Source of the DNA: Thiomonas sp. X19
GTDB lineage: Bacteria; Pseudomonadota; Gammaproteobacteria; Burkholderiales; Burkholderiaceae_C
Assembly: GCF_900089495.1 (NCBI RefSeq)
Contig: NZ_LT605203.1
Coordinates: 767,522 to 831,521 of the forward strand
Reading direction: 5' to 3'
DNA length: 64,000 nt
Each line of letters begins with the position of its first letter. Within the stretch, counting starts at the first letter, position 1. Of this stretch, positions 8,901 to 19,871 are shown one piece after another. The translations under genes were made by a program, and so were the position numbers. The notes under the pieces were generated by a model. It was not told where the DNA came from. It searched no databases and saw only the letters and a list, made by a program, of their open reading frames with translations.

Positions 8901-9248
8901 TCAGGGCGCGGCCGGTTTGTCGCTGGGCGTGGCCAGCGACGCTTCAGGAGAAAACGCCTGGCCGCCCGAAGTTTTCCCATCCCCACCCGGGGGGAGTCCG
9001 CTTGCGGACTGCTGGGGGTTTTCCAGCGCGGCAACCTGCGCCTCCAGTTGCGCGATGCGTTGGCTGGAGGCGGCCAGCATGGCTTGCAGCGCGTCGAACT
9101 CGTCGCGCGTCACCAAATCCAGGCGTCCCGCGGCGGACTGCGCCAGCGCGCGAGCATTGCGCTGCATGTCTTTCAGCGGCGATTTGTCCAGCGCCTCGGC
9201 AGCGCGGCGCAAGAAGGCCTTGGGCGAGTTGGGGGTCGATGTGGTCAT
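8901..9248 (-). CDS. ubiK: UbiK (BMFP-domain) ubiquinone biosynthesis accessory factor
   Basis: 115 residues. UbiK helps the soluble Ubi complex in aerobic ubiquinone synthesis and binds lipids. The BMFP domain is residues 1-76: an amphipathic first half (AFLRRAAEALDKSPLKDMQRN), then a coiled coil with VTRDEFDALQAM and IAQLEAQVAALE. The family normally ends soon after this coil. Here residues 77-102 are encoded by a dispersed palindromic element in frame (copy A), giving a Pro/Gly/Ser-rich tail. comM follows after three bases, so the two are cotranscribed. Confidence 0.85.
   Translation of the reverse strand: MTTSTPNSPKAFLRRAAEALDKSPLKDMQRNARALAQSAAGRLDLVTRDEFDALQAMLAASSQRIAQLEAQVAALENPQQSASGLPPGGDGKTSGGQAFSPEASLATPSDKPAAP
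8943..9018 (-). repeat. palindromic element copy A, in frame in the ubiK tail
   Basis: Read on the minus strand it has the family layout: CCCCCAG, the perfect hairpin AGTCCGCAAGCGGACT, a C-run/G-run hairpin, then arms GGGAAAAC and GTTTTCTCC around a GGGCGGCC core. It supplies about 26 codons of ubiK without a stop. Confidence 0.75.
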
Positions 9249-9502
9249 GGTGGCGAAAGGGGTGGCGTAAGGGCGTTGTGAGGCGATGAACCGGTGAGTC
9301 AGCCGCCATTGTGGCGGTAATCGCAGCAGCACAGGCAAATCCGGCGAAAGGAACTTGTCGCAACCGGGGATCGGCAGCGCCGTGCGGGGTTGGAGGCAAC
9401 GATGCGAGGTGGCTGGCGCCAAGCCATCCAGGCCAGACGCCGCAGCCGATTTGGAATGGAAGCCTCGCATTCGGAGCCAAGCGTCATACGGGAAATCCTG
9501 TG

Positions 9503-9519
9503 CGCACAACAACGGCGCA
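9503..9519 (+). promoter_or_regulatory. possible NtrC site upstream of the porin-glnK-amtB promoter
   Basis: CGCACAACAACGGCGCA has the GCAC-N7-GCGC spacing of NtrC sites but a poorer right half. It lies about 150 bases upstream of the -24 element. Confidence 0.35.
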
Positions 9520-9652
9520 CAGCCCGGAATGCGTGCGCCCTGTGAATGCGGCGCACCAGAAAACGCACTGCGCATGGGCGTTTTGCCCAAAAACTGGGCC
9601 TTCATGGCCGAAAGAACGGGTCTGGAGGGGCTTGGAGGCATTCAGACTGGCC

Positions 9653-9668
9653 TGGCACGAAAGCTGCA
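9653..9668 (+). promoter_or_regulatory. sigma-54 promoter of the porin-glnK-amtB operon
   Basis: TGGCACGAAAGCTGCA matches the RpoN consensus at all key positions (TGGCACG, N4, TGCA) with the exact ten-base GG to GC spacing. Transcription would begin near 9680, about 70 bases before the porin ATG. The rest of the 502-bp gap (9249-9750) holds no convincing gene. Confidence 0.8.
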
Positions 9669-9750
9669 AAGCCAAGCCTGGGCTCACCACTGTCCCGCCG
9701 TCCCACTGTCCCCCCACTCCAATGCTTGCCCACGTTTCGGGAGAATCTTG

Positions 9751-11285
<1,535 letters not shown>

Positions 11286-11313
11286 CACCTGCCCTCCTAG
11301 AAAGGTCCTCAAC

Positions 11314-12714
11314 ATGAAAAAGTTTCTCGCATCTCTCGCGCTGAGCCTGGTCGCCTTGACCACCGCAGCGCCAGTCTGGGCGCAGGTGGCCAGCGCCCCG
11401 GCTTCGACGCCACCCGCTGCGGCAGCACCGGCAGCGGCTCCCGCGCCGGCACCTGCGGCAGCCCCCGCAGCCGCGCCTGCAGCCCCCAACCCCGCGGCCT
11501 TCATCAACTCCGGCGACAACGCCTGGATGCTGACCTCCACCGCGCTGGTGCTGATGATGACCATCCCGGGCCTGGCGCTGTTCTATGGCGGCATGGTGCG
11601 CAAGAAAAATGTGCTGGCCACGCTGATGCAAAGTTTTGCCATCACCTGCCTGGTGACGGTACTGTGGATGATCGTCGGCTACAGCCTGGCGTTCACCCCG
11701 GGCAGTGGCTTCATCGGCGGCCTGAGTCGGTTCTTCCTCAATGGCATGGGCCTGGACGCGGCGAATCCGCTCGCGCCGACCATCCCTGAGTCGACCTACA
11801 TGACCTTCCAGATGACCTTCGCCATCATCACCCCGGCGCTCATCGTCGGCTCCTTCGCCGATCGCATGAAGTTCTCCGCCATGCTGTGGTTCATGGGTTT
11901 GTGGCTGCTGGCCGTGTACGCGCCCATCGCCCACATGGTGTGGGGCCCCGGGGGCTGGCTGGGCGGCGACGGCGTGCTCGACTACGCCGGCGGCACCGTG
12001 GTGCACATCAACGCCGGCGTGGCCGGCCTGGTGGCGGCCTTGGTGTTGGGCAAGCGTGTGGGCTACGGCAAGGAAGCCATGCCGCCGCACAACCTGACCC
12101 TGACGATGATCGGCGCCTCGCTGCTGTGGGTGGGCTGGTTCGGCTTCAACGCCGGCTCGGCCGTGGCCGCCAGCGACCGCGCCGGCATGGCGATGGCCGC
12201 GACGCAGATCGCCACCGCCGCCGCCGCGCTGGGCTGGATGTTCGCCGAGTGGATGTCGCGCGGCAAACCCACCATCCTGGGCATCTGCTCCGGCGCGGTG
12301 GCCGGCCTCGTGGCCATCACCCCCGCCTCCGGTTTCGTCGGCCCGACCGGCGCGCTGGCCATCGGCATCGCCGCCGGTGTGGTCTGCTTCTGGACTGCCG
12401 TCTATATGAAGGAAATGATCGGCTACGACGACTCGCTCGACGCCTTCGGCGTGCACGCCATCGGCGGCGCCCTCGGCGCCCTGCTCACCGGCGTGTTCGC
12501 GGTCAAGGCCATCGGCGGCACCGCCGGCGTGCTCGAAGGCAATCTCGGCCAGCTGCTGATCCAGGCCAAGGGCGTGGCGGTCACCGTCGTGTACGACGCG
12601 GTCGTGAGCTTCATCATCCTCAAACTGGTGGACATGACCATCGGCCTGCGTGTGACCGAAGAGCAGGAACGCGAAGGCCTGGACATCAGCCTGCATGGCG
12701 AGCAGGTGCTCTGA
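11314..12714 (+). CDS. amtB: ammonium channel AmtB
   Basis: 466 residues from the ATG at 11314. A cleavable signal peptide (residues 1-23, ending VWAQ) is followed by an Ala/Pro-rich segment (24-60) before the eleven-span channel. The pore histidines are H231 (GGTVVHINAG) and H381 (FGVHAIGGALGALL). It imports ammonium and is gated by the adjacent GlnK. The low-complexity leader is common in betaproteobacterial AmtB but longer than in enterics. It is the last gene of the operon and a strong terminator follows. Confidence 0.95.
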   Translation: MKKFLASLALSLVALTTAAPVWAQVASAPASTPPAAAAPAAAPAPAPAAAPAAAPAAPNPAAFINSGDNAWMLTSTALVLMMTIPGLALFYGGMVRKKNVLATLMQSFAITCLVTVLWMIVGYSLAFTPGSGFIGGLSRFFLNGMGLDAANPLAPTIPESTYMTFQMTFAIITPALIVGSFADRMKFSAMLWFMGLWLLAVYAPIAHMVWGPGGWLGGDGVLDYAGGTVVHINAGVAGLVAALVLGKRVGYGKEAMPPHNLTLTMIGASLLWVGWFGFNAGSAVAASDRAGMAMAATQIATAAAALGWMFAEWMSRGKPTILGICSGAVAGLVAITPASGFVGPTGALAIGIAAGVVCFWTAVYMKEMIGYDDSLDAFGVHAIGGALGALLTGVFAVKAIGGTAGVLEGNLGQLLIQAKGVAVTVVYDAVVSFIILKLVDMTIGLRVTEEQEREGLDISLHGEQVL

Positions 12715-12790
12715 GCCATGGCCTGAGATGCAAGTTGACTTTCATCCGGGGTGATCCTCTCGCCCCGGCCGCATCTCCAGCGGAATGTTC

Positions 12791-12815
12791 AGCCCGGCCT
12801 CGAGCCGGGCTTTTT
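12791..12815 (+). terminator. Rho-independent terminator after amtB
   Basis: AGCCCGGC and GCCGGGCT form an 8-bp stem with a 5-base loop, followed by TTTTT. It closes the porin-glnK-amtB transcript. Confidence 0.85.
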
Positions 12816-12945
12816 GATGGGGCGCCGTCAGACGTGCGCGGGCAGGAGTCACGCGCCTCTGTCACAATTTGCGAGTTTCCGCGCTCGACGCCCGGCCTTT
12901 GGCTCTTGATGCAGCCGCCCCCAAACTCCAACGATACGTTCTCGC

Positions 12946-14238
12946 ATGATTCCCCATCTCATCTCCACTGAAAGCGGCCCGGTGCTCGAACTCGAGCAGC
13001 GCATTCTCGAAGCCCAGCCCGCCATCGAGCGCTGGTTCCGGCTGGAGTGGATGGAGCATTCGCCGCCGTTCTACGCCTCGGTGGATTTGCGCAACGGCGG
13101 CTTCAAGCTCGCCCCGGTGGACACCAATCTCTTTCCCGGCGGCTGGAACAATCTGTCGGACGAAATGCTGCCGCTGGCGGTGCAGGCGGCGATGGCGGCG
13201 ATCGAGAAAATCTGCCCCGAGGCCAAGGGCCTGCTGCTGATTCCCGAGAAGCACACGCGCAACACCTTCTACCTGGAAAACCTGGCGAAGCTGACGCAAA
13301 TCTTCCACCAGGCCGGGTTGAAGGTGCATGTGGGTACGGTGGACGAGGCCATCACCGAGCCCAAGTCGGTGCAACTGCCCAACGGCGACAGTCTGCTGCT
13401 CGAGCCCCTCGTGCGCGGCAAGCGCCGCTTGGGAACGAAGGACTTCGACCCCTGCACCATCCTGCTCAACAACGACCTGTCGTCCGGCGTGCCGGCCAAT
13501 CTGGAAGGCCTGTATGAGCAGTACGTTCTGCCGCCCCTGCATGCGGGCTGGACCACGCGGCGCAAGACCACCCACTTCAAGAGCTATGACGATGTGGTCA
13601 AGCGCTTCGCCAAGCTCATTGGCGTCGACCCCTGGATGCTGAACCCGTATTTCGCGCATTGCGGCAACATCGACTTCCAGGAGCGCCAGGGCGAGAACTG
13701 CCTGGTCGACGCGGTGGACACGGTGCTGGCCAAGGTGCGCAAGAAGTACAAGGAGTACGGCATCCACGAAAAACCTTTCGTTGCCGTGAAGGCCGACGCC
13801 GGCACGTACGGCATGGGCGTGATGATGGTGCACGACGCATCGGAAGTGAAAGACCTCAATCGCAAGACGCGCAACAAGATGAGCGTGGTGAAGGAAGGCA
13901 TGGAGGTGCACGACGTCATCATCCAGGAAGGCATCCCCAGCATCGAGCGCCTGCAGGAAGCGGTGTGCGAACCCGTGGTCTACATGATGGACCGCTATGT
14001 GGTGGGCGGCTTCTACCGCGTGCACGCCGACCGCGGCCCGAGCGAAAACCTCAACTCCCCCGGCATGCATTTCGTGCCGCTGGCGTTCGACGAGCAGTTC
14101 AACGTCACCCACCCGGAAGCCAAGCCCGGCACCAACGGCCCGAACCGCTTCTACATGTACGGCGTGATCGCCCGCCTGGCGCTGGTGGCGGCCAGCTACG
14201 AGTTGGAGCGCACCGACCCCGAGGCCGAGACGGTCTGA
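12946..14238 (+). CDS. gshA: glutamate-cysteine ligase (thiobacilli-type GshA)
   Basis: 430 residues. It makes gamma-glutamylcysteine from glutamate, cysteine and ATP, the first step of glutathione synthesis. The protein matches the non-enteric GshA form known from Acidithiobacillus and Burkholderiales rather than the E. coli type. Visible landmarks are the N-terminal ASVDLRNGGFKLAPVDTNLF and FPGGWNNL, the ATP-binding core VAVKADAGTYGMGVM, and the C-terminal NLNSPGMHFVPL. Length and ends are normal. gshB follows on the same strand after 255 bases, interrupted by a palindromic element. Confidence 0.9.
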   Translation: MIPHLISTESGPVLELEQRILEAQPAIERWFRLEWMEHSPPFYASVDLRNGGFKLAPVDTNLFPGGWNNLSDEMLPLAVQAAMAAIEKICPEAKGLLLIPEKHTRNTFYLENLAKLTQIFHQAGLKVHVGTVDEAITEPKSVQLPNGDSLLLEPLVRGKRRLGTKDFDPCTILLNNDLSSGVPANLEGLYEQYVLPPLHAGWTTRRKTTHFKSYDDVVKRFAKLIGVDPWMLNPYFAHCGNIDFQERQGENCLVDAVDTVLAKVRKKYKEYGIHEKPFVAVKADAGTYGMGVMMVHDASEVKDLNRKTRNKMSVVKEGMEVHDVIIQEGIPSIERLQEAVCEPVVYMMDRYVVGGFYRVHADRGPSENLNSPGMHFVPLAFDEQFNVTHPEAKPGTNGPNRFYMYGVIARLALVAASYELERTDPEAETV

Positions 14239-14425
14239 ACCCATGAGAAAACGCCGGGCCGCCAGCCGCCTGAGTCGTCTGGCCTTCGTGCCGTCCAAGC
14301 CTGCACTGGCGGGCTCGGAGCCGCGGTACTCAGCCCCAAGTTTGCTCGGGAGGCGCGGCGCGGAGCATGCGCCGGGGCCATTCGCCTGGCGCGCGAACCG
14401 GCGCAGGCCTGTTCGCTGGTCCATG

Positions 14426-14476
14426 CTCATCCCCCTCGGGGGGCGGCCGCTGCATGGCGGCGGCCTGGGGCGCTCA
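14426..14476 (-). repeat. palindromic element copy G, between gshA and gshB
   Basis: On the minus strand it begins GAGCGCCCCAGG, has an imperfect GGCCGC/GCGGCC hairpin, then CCCCCCGAGGGGG followed by ATGAG. The second half of the family layout is eroded. It ends 18 bases before the gshB start and may affect its translation. Confidence 0.55.
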
Positions 14477-14493
14477 TACCGCCGGCGCTGCCC

Positions 14494-15468
14494 ATGAATC
14501 TGCTCGTCGTCGCCGACCCGCTGGAAGCCTTCAACCCCAAGAAGGACTCGACCCTGGCAATGATGCGCGAGGCGCAGCGCCGTGGCGACGCGGTGTGGGC
14601 GTGCGAACCACGCCACCTGCACTGGGCCGGCGGCGCCGGCGCGGCGCAGGCAGGCCCGGTGCGCGCACTGTGCCGCCACATCCAGGTGCTGGACGCGGCC
14701 AAGCCCTGGTTCAGCGAGATCGAACAGGTGGAACGCGCGCTGCACGACTTCGACGCCGTGCTGATGCGCAAGGACCCACCGTTCGACAGCGAGTTCTTCT
14801 ACGCCACCCATTTGCTGGAGCAGGCCGAGCGCGAGGGTGCATGCGTGTTCAACGCGCCGCGTGCGCTGCGCGACCACCCGGAAAAACTCGCCATCCTGGA
14901 ATGGCCGCAGTTCATTCCGGCCACGCTGGTGAGCCGCGATATGGCGCAGTTGCGCGCCTTTGCCGCCGAGCACGGCGACATCATCGTCAAGCCGCTGGAC
15001 GGCATGGGCGGCGCCGGCATTTTCCGCCTGCGCGCAGGCGCCGGCGGCAGCCCCGACGTGAACCTGGGCGTGGTGCTGGAAACCCTCACCGACTGGGGCC
15101 GGCGCAGCATCATGGCCCAGCGCTTCATTCCCGAAATTGCGCAGGGCGACAAGCGCGTGCTCATCATCGGCGGCGAGCCGGTGCCGTTCGCGCTGGCGCG
15201 CATTCCGCAACATGGCGAAACCCGTGGCAACCTTGCCGCCGGCGGCCTGGGCGTGGCCCAGCCGCTCACTGCGTCTGACCGCGCCATGGCCGAAGCGCTC
15301 GGCCCGACGCTGGCCGCGCGCGGCTTGCTGTTGGTGGGCATCGACATCATCGGCGAGCGACTCACCGAGATCAACGTCACCAGCCCCACCTGCTTCGTCG
15401 AAATCACCCAGCAAACCGGCTTTGACGTGGCCGCACGCTTCCTGGACGCGCTGCAGGCCCAGAGCTGA
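14494..15468 (+). CDS. gshB: glutathione synthetase
   Basis: 324 residues, standard GshB length. It joins glycine to gamma-glutamylcysteine using ATP, completing glutathione. The fold is ATP-grasp: N-terminal part MNLLVVADPLEAFNPKKDST, the RKDPPFDSEF motif, the glycine-rich loop KPLDGMGGAGIF (about residues 168-179), and the metal-binding end GIDIIGERLTEINVTSPT. Intact and clearly functional. In many Burkholderiales PTS genes follow gshB; here a decayed kinase follows instead. Confidence 0.95.
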   Translation: MNLLVVADPLEAFNPKKDSTLAMMREAQRRGDAVWACEPRHLHWAGGAGAAQAGPVRALCRHIQVLDAAKPWFSEIEQVERALHDFDAVLMRKDPPFDSEFFYATHLLEQAEREGACVFNAPRALRDHPEKLAILEWPQFIPATLVSRDMAQLRAFAAEHGDIIVKPLDGMGGAGIFRLRAGAGGSPDVNLGVVLETLTDWGRRSIMAQRFIPEIAQGDKRVLIIGGEPVPFALARIPQHGETRGNLAAGGLGVAQPLTASDRAMAEALGPTLAARGLLLVGIDIIGERLTEINVTSPTCFVEITQQTGFDVAARFLDALQAQS

Positions 15469-15540
15469 GGCTCCTCTCCTGATGCGGCTGCCCTGCGGCA
15501 GTCGCTCCTGCCAGGGGATGAGACATCTGCGGGCAGCCAT

Positions 15541-17140
15541 GCTGTGCGATTCCAGCCTATCTCCTTGCGAAGAGCCCGATGTTTTCGACGGCTACACCAA
15601 GATGCGCCGCCTGTTTGCGCGCCAGGAACGCATTGCCGTCATGCTCCGTGGCCCGGTGCTGCTGCGCCGGGTCGGCGCCGGCGGCGAGCCGCACGACACG
15701 CGGCTCACGCCCGCGCCGTGGCGCCCGCCGCAGAGCCTGACGCCGATGTTCTGGTTCCAGTTGGCCGTGGGTGCCCTGGCCAGGCTGCTCAGCGCCTGGG
15801 TCTGGGTCTTGCGCCCGCACGACTGGGCAGCGCGCATGCTGGCCGCTGCCGGCTTGCTGCTGCTCGCCACCACCGCGGCCGCAGCCGTTTACAGCGCACG
15901 TGAGCTGGCGCTGCCGAAGGGGGGGTGTTTCGCGGGCTATCGGCCATCCCATCCGGGTGCCGTCAGCTTCGGCATGAGCCTGGTCGGCTTGTTCATGATA
16001 TGTATCCGCGCCCCTTGGCGCCTCCATCCAGCCTGCGCGTGCTGCCACTGGTGTTCCTGTCCTGGTGGGTGCGACACACCTGGCAGATCATGCCCGACCA
16101 GAACTGGGGGAGGGCGCCTGCCCATTCTGCTGGGCCTGTTTTCGCCCATGCCGCAGGGCTACGCCTTCGGCTTTTTCCTCGTGCTGTTCGGCGGGTTGGC
16201 GTTCGGCGTGGAACGCTGCCGCCTGTTCGACCTCGACCGCTGGGCTTTTCGTCTGCTGCTGTGGCCAGCGTCTTGTCCCTGGACCTCGTGCTGGCCTTCG
16301 GCGTCGGCTTCAACCCCGGCTCCTCGCTGGCGCTCACCCTGCTGGTCTGCGGCGCCCTCTGTATCTTCCGCTGCGCCAATGGCTTTGGGGCCCATGGTGC
16401 AACGTCCGGCACTGCCGATGGAGCAGGCCTTGCCGACGGCGGCCGAGGTGGCCTTCACCCCCATGCCATGACGCGCGAACAGCGTTGGCTGACTGTGCTG
16501 CAAAGCCTGTACGGCCCGCTGCAACTGCCGCCGCAGCAGCCCGAGGCAGGTTCGGTTGCGGCCTTGCGCCCCGAAGGGCTGGAGTTGCTGGTGCCCGCCG
16601 CGGGCGGCCTGGATGCGCGCTTGTTGGTGGGCCGCAGTGCCGGGATCAAGCTCTTTTCACCGCAGGACGTGGCGTTCGCGCAATCGTTCTGCGGCCTGCT
16701 CGACAAGGCGGCCGGCGAACGCCATGCCTATGTGCGCGGCGTCGGGCAGGAGCGCGGCCGCATCGCCCGCGGCTTGGCGCAAACCGAGCAAACCCTCGGC
16801 GACTTCCTCGCCGATCTGCGCCACGACACGCGGCAGCGCCTGGAACGGGCCGGCTTGCAGCTCGATTGGCAGCTCGACGCCGCCGCCTTGCACAACCTGC
16901 ACCTGCGCATTGGTGATGATGGCGCGGGCTTCGACCCCGACCAGGTCTACGAGGGCGCAGGGACTGCGCAATAGGCGCCCGCGCCCTGGGTGGCGAGGTG
17001 CATTGGCGCTCACGCGCCGCCCTCGTGGTGGAGATGGGGCCGAGGCGCCCACGGCAACGGCGCCTGGAGCCGGCACGCAGGTGGACATCGACTGGCCGGT
17101 GCCAACCCGGGAATCGGCAGCCGCCACGATGCCGCACAAA
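15541..17140 (+). pseudogene. decayed membrane sensor histidine kinase
   Basis: No single frame covers this stretch, but pieces of one protein appear in order in alternating frames. Around 15600-15920: a membrane part with FWFQLAVGALARLLSAWVWV and YSARELALP. Around 16050-16370: further spans (RVLPLVFLSWWV, then FGFFLVLFGGLAFGVERCRL, then LDLVLAFGVGFNPG). From 16468 to 16974: a kinase-like part with RLERAGLQLDWQLD and GDDGAGFDP. Around 17080-17110: the expected end GTQVDIDWPVP. The segment that should hold the phosphorylated His (after GQERGRIARGL) and the N-box are deleted. The architecture is that of NarX/HisKA_3 kinases. At least four frameshifts and two deletions make it non-functional. 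Confidence 0.8.
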
Positions 17141-17185
17141 AGCCGGGAAGGCCGGCCCTGGGCGGCATGACCCGTTGCCGCGTTT

Positions 17186-18094
17186 TCAGTTCTTGGCCTT
17201 GAGCCACTGCATGAATTCCGCATAAGGCTTGGGGCTGCCAGCTTCCCAGCCGGGAATGTGCAACATCTCGTTGAGACGTTGGGACGGGTTGCCGAGCATG
17301 GCGGCGCGCACCTTGTCCACGGTCGCGGCAGGCGTGCCGGGAGCAGCCAGCAACGCCCAGAAGGGCATGGACTGATGGGCCAGAACGATGCCACCTTCAG
17401 CTTTCCACTTTTTCGATACGAGGGGCGTGACCGCGCCGATCACGGCCGCGTGCGTGGTCTGCATGAAACCCGTGACCGCATTCTGGTACGCCACATAAAT
17501 GACCTTCGGCGGCGTACCCGCGCGCTGCAGCCACAGCTTGGTGGCCACCTTGTCCACCAGGCTGCCCTTGGTGGGTGTCAGCAGCAGTGCGGCTGGCGAC
17601 TTCCAGGCATCGGCCGCGGCCACGCAGGTTGCCGGCGGCACACGTTCCACACCGAGGATGGCGAGTGTCGGCCCGCCCAGCAAGACCTCGCCGGGTTTGC
17701 CCGGGCAGGGCTGGGCGATGAAGTCGGTGCCGAACTCCACGGGGGATTTCGCCGTCGCCACGAGTTGCCAGCCCTTGCTCAGGAGTGCCGCGCTCAGGTT
17801 GGGCGGTTTGCTGAAGACAAAGTCAAAGTGGCTGCCTTCAGATGCTTGCTTGCCGGCATCAGCCTTGGAATAGTTGGCCTCCCAAATCACTTTGCGCCCC
17901 GCTGCGGCGCCGATCACGTCAGCGAGTTCCTGCGCGGTGTTGCCGAGCGCCACCGCGTTTTCCTGCACCAGTCCATTCTGGATGCCCAGCATCAGCGTTG
18001 GCGAAGTCGGTGCTGGCGCCGCATGCGCAGCTGGCGCCAGGCCCAGCAGCATTGAAAACAGCAGATTCGTGGTGGGCAGGGTCAGTCGCTTCAT
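17186..18094 (-). CDS. PhnD-like periplasmic solute-binding protein, orphan
   Basis: 302 residues from the ATG at 18094 (MKRLTLPTTN), chosen because a signal peptide follows directly (cleavage after AAHA, about residue 26). The mature protein resembles the PF12974 phosphate/phosphonate-binding family: a first lobe with LGNTAQELADVIGAAAG and a KPPNLSAALLSKGWQLVA segment, and a second with TPTKGSLVDKVATKLWLQRAG. No permease or ATPase is adjacent, so it is an orphan binding protein or signals to a sensor. The neighbouring histidine kinase is dead, which might have left it without its partner (speculation). Confidence 0.7.
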   Translation of the reverse strand: MKRLTLPTTNLLFSMLLGLAPAAHAAPAPTSPTLMLGIQNGLVQENAVALGNTAQELADVIGAAAGRKVIWEANYSKADAGKQASEGSHFDFVFSKPPNLSAALLSKGWQLVATAKSPVEFGTDFIAQPCPGKPGEVLLGGPTLAILGVERVPPATCVAAADAWKSPAALLLTPTKGSLVDKVATKLWLQRAGTPPKVIYVAYQNAVTGFMQTTHAAVIGAVTPLVSKKWKAEGGIVLAHQSMPFWALLAAPGTPAATVDKVRAAMLGNPSQRLNEMLHIPGWEAGSPKPYAEFMQWLKAKN

Positions 18095-18387
18095 GGCATT
18101 TGGGTGATTTTTGGGAATCGTTGCTGGTGCAGGACAGTGGCAGTGACGGAAAAAACTCACCGATGGAGATCGGGCGTCAGCACCAAGAATGAATCATGGC
18201 AGGTTTCTGGACAGCGCACTACTAGCTTAATCCTGATGCCATCCTGGCCTGCGTGCACCACCGAGCATCGTCCCCACGCCCAAGACCCCCGCCGCCGAAA
18301 TGCAGCACCCGCAATATTCGGACGTCTGGATAGGTCGTTCCGGTTCACAAGCGCCAGCAGCAGGCGTGCCACGACAAGGCCCAAGCG

Positions 18388-18556
18388 TTAAGGCGACGCT
18401 GAACAAGTTCCCGTGATGCAGCGCGCCTTGCATCGGGATGGGATGCAAGGCGCAAACCACAGCCATAGCCCAAGCTATGGCGCGGATTTGCAACGCCGCA
18501 GACCGCCCGAGGCGCGGACGCGATGCGCACGAGGGACTTGTTCAGCGTTGCCTTAA
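18388..18556. mobile_element. MITE-like element, 169 bp, with terminal inverted repeats
   Basis: The two ends are inverted repeats of about 22 bp: TTAAGGCGACGCTGAACAAG at 18388 and, on the other strand from 18556, TTAAGGCAACGCTGAACAAG. Inside are two more hairpins: CTTGCATC/GATGCAAG near 18427-18451, and CCATAGC/GCTATGG near 18463-18480. No ORF fits. The terminal TTAA may be the target duplication. It lies 27 bases upstream of rlmL. The rest of the gap 18095-18583 shows no gene. Confidence 0.65.
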
Positions 18557-18583
18557 GCTGCAGGCTTTGTCCGCGAGCCCGCC

Positions 18584-19861
18584 ATGTCCGATCTTCACGC
18601 CCTGTTTCTGCCCTGCCCGCGCGGGCTGGAAGCCGTGCTCGTGGCGGAAATGCAGCAGCTCGGCAGCGCCACGCTGCAGGTTGGCGACGCGGTGGCCAGC
18701 GGCGTGCCAGCGCGTGGCACGCTCGACGATGTGATGCGCCTGAACCTGCACAGCCGTATTGCCTCGCGTGTATTGCTCTGCCTCGGTCAGGCCCCGGTGA
18801 CGCAGGCCGACGAGGTGTACCGGCTGGCGCTCAAGCTGCCCTGGGGGCGCTGGTTCAAGCCGACGCAAACCCTGCGGGTGGACGTCACGGCCGAGCGCAT
18901 TCCAGCGGAGCGCGCACCCAGCAAAAAACCGGTGTGGCCGGCCACGGCCCGCAGCGGCCACGACAGCCCCGCTCGCAGCGGCGGCTTTCTCGACAGCCTG
19001 CATTTCACCGCCCTGCGCGCGAAAGACGGCGTTTGCGACCACTTCCGCGCGCGCGGCGAAGAGCGCCCCAGCGTGGACCGCGAACAGCCCGATGTGCGGG
19101 TGCAACTGCACCTCACCGCCAGCGAAGCCCTGCTGTATCTCGACACCTCGGGCGAGGCGCTGTTCAAGCGCGGCTGGCGCACCGAGCATGGCGAGGCGCC
19201 GCTGAAGGAGAACCTTGCCGCCGGGTTGTTGAGGCTCTCGGGCTGGACACCGGACGCCGTGCTGTTCGACCCGCTGTGCGGCGCCGGCACGCTGGCCGTG
19301 GAGGCGGCGCAGATGGCGTGCAACATCGCTCCGGGCCTGGGCCGCAGCTTCGGCTTCGAGCGCCTGCAAGGCTTCGACCGCGGCGTCTGGATCGGCCTGC
19401 GCCAGGCCGCCAATGCGGCGCGGCGTGCGCCACCAGCGGCCATCATCGCCGCCGACATCGACCCGCGCATGGTGCAGCTCACGCGCGCCAACGCGCAGCG
19501 CGCCGGGGTGGAGGGCGCCATCCGCTTCCAGCAGGCCGATGTGATGGACGCGGTGCCGCCAGTGCAACTGGCGCCGGGTCAGGCGGGGCACATCGTCACC
19601 AACCCGCCGTATGCCGAGCGCATCGAGGCCAAGGGCCGCGAGGCCGAAGACTTTCTGCCGCGCCTGGGCGACGTGCTCAAGCAGCGCTTCGTCGGCTGGC
19701 ATGCCGCCTTGCTGCTGGCCGACCTGCAGGCCGACAAGGCCCTGCGCCTGAAGCCGGCGCGGCGCCACGTGGTCTACAACGGGCCGATCGAATGCCGCTT
19801 GTTCACCTTCGCCCTGGTGGCCGGCCGGCCGCCGCGCAAGGCCGAGGCGGCGCCAGCCTGA
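18584..19861 (+). CDS. rlmL: 23S rRNA guanine-N2 methyltransferase, RlmL-like (single domain)
   Basis: 425 residues. It methylates guanine in 23S rRNA (G2445 in E. coli numbering) using S-adenosylmethionine. An N-terminal ferredoxin-like/THUMP region (about 1-165) binds RNA; the C-terminal Rossmann methyltransferase (about 185-410) carries LFDPLCGAGTLAVEAA and the catalytic NPPY (IVTNPPYAER). E. coli RlmL has a second, RlmK methyltransferase half; this protein lacks it, which is common outside gammaproteobacteria. It follows the MITE-like element, so its promoter may have been altered by that insertion. Confidence 0.85.
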   Translation: MSDLHALFLPCPRGLEAVLVAEMQQLGSATLQVGDAVASGVPARGTLDDVMRLNLHSRIASRVLLCLGQAPVTQADEVYRLALKLPWGRWFKPTQTLRVDVTAERIPAERAPSKKPVWPATARSGHDSPARSGGFLDSLHFTALRAKDGVCDHFRARGEERPSVDREQPDVRVQLHLTASEALLYLDTSGEALFKRGWRTEHGEAPLKENLAAGLLRLSGWTPDAVLFDPLCGAGTLAVEAAQMACNIAPGLGRSFGFERLQGFDRGVWIGLRQAANAARRAPPAAIIAADIDPRMVQLTRANAQRAGVEGAIRFQQADVMDAVPPVQLAPGQAGHIVTNPPYAERIEAKGREAEDFLPRLGDVLKQRFVGWHAALLLADLQADKALRLKPARRHVVYNGPIECRLFTFALVAGRPPRKAEAAPA

Positions 19862-19871
19862 AAATGTTCAG

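Noticed and set aside
12862..15540. 892-codon open frame antisense to gshA and gshB
   Set aside because: It is a shadow of two well-recognised genes in high-GC DNA; its residues show no family pattern and it has no ribosome site.
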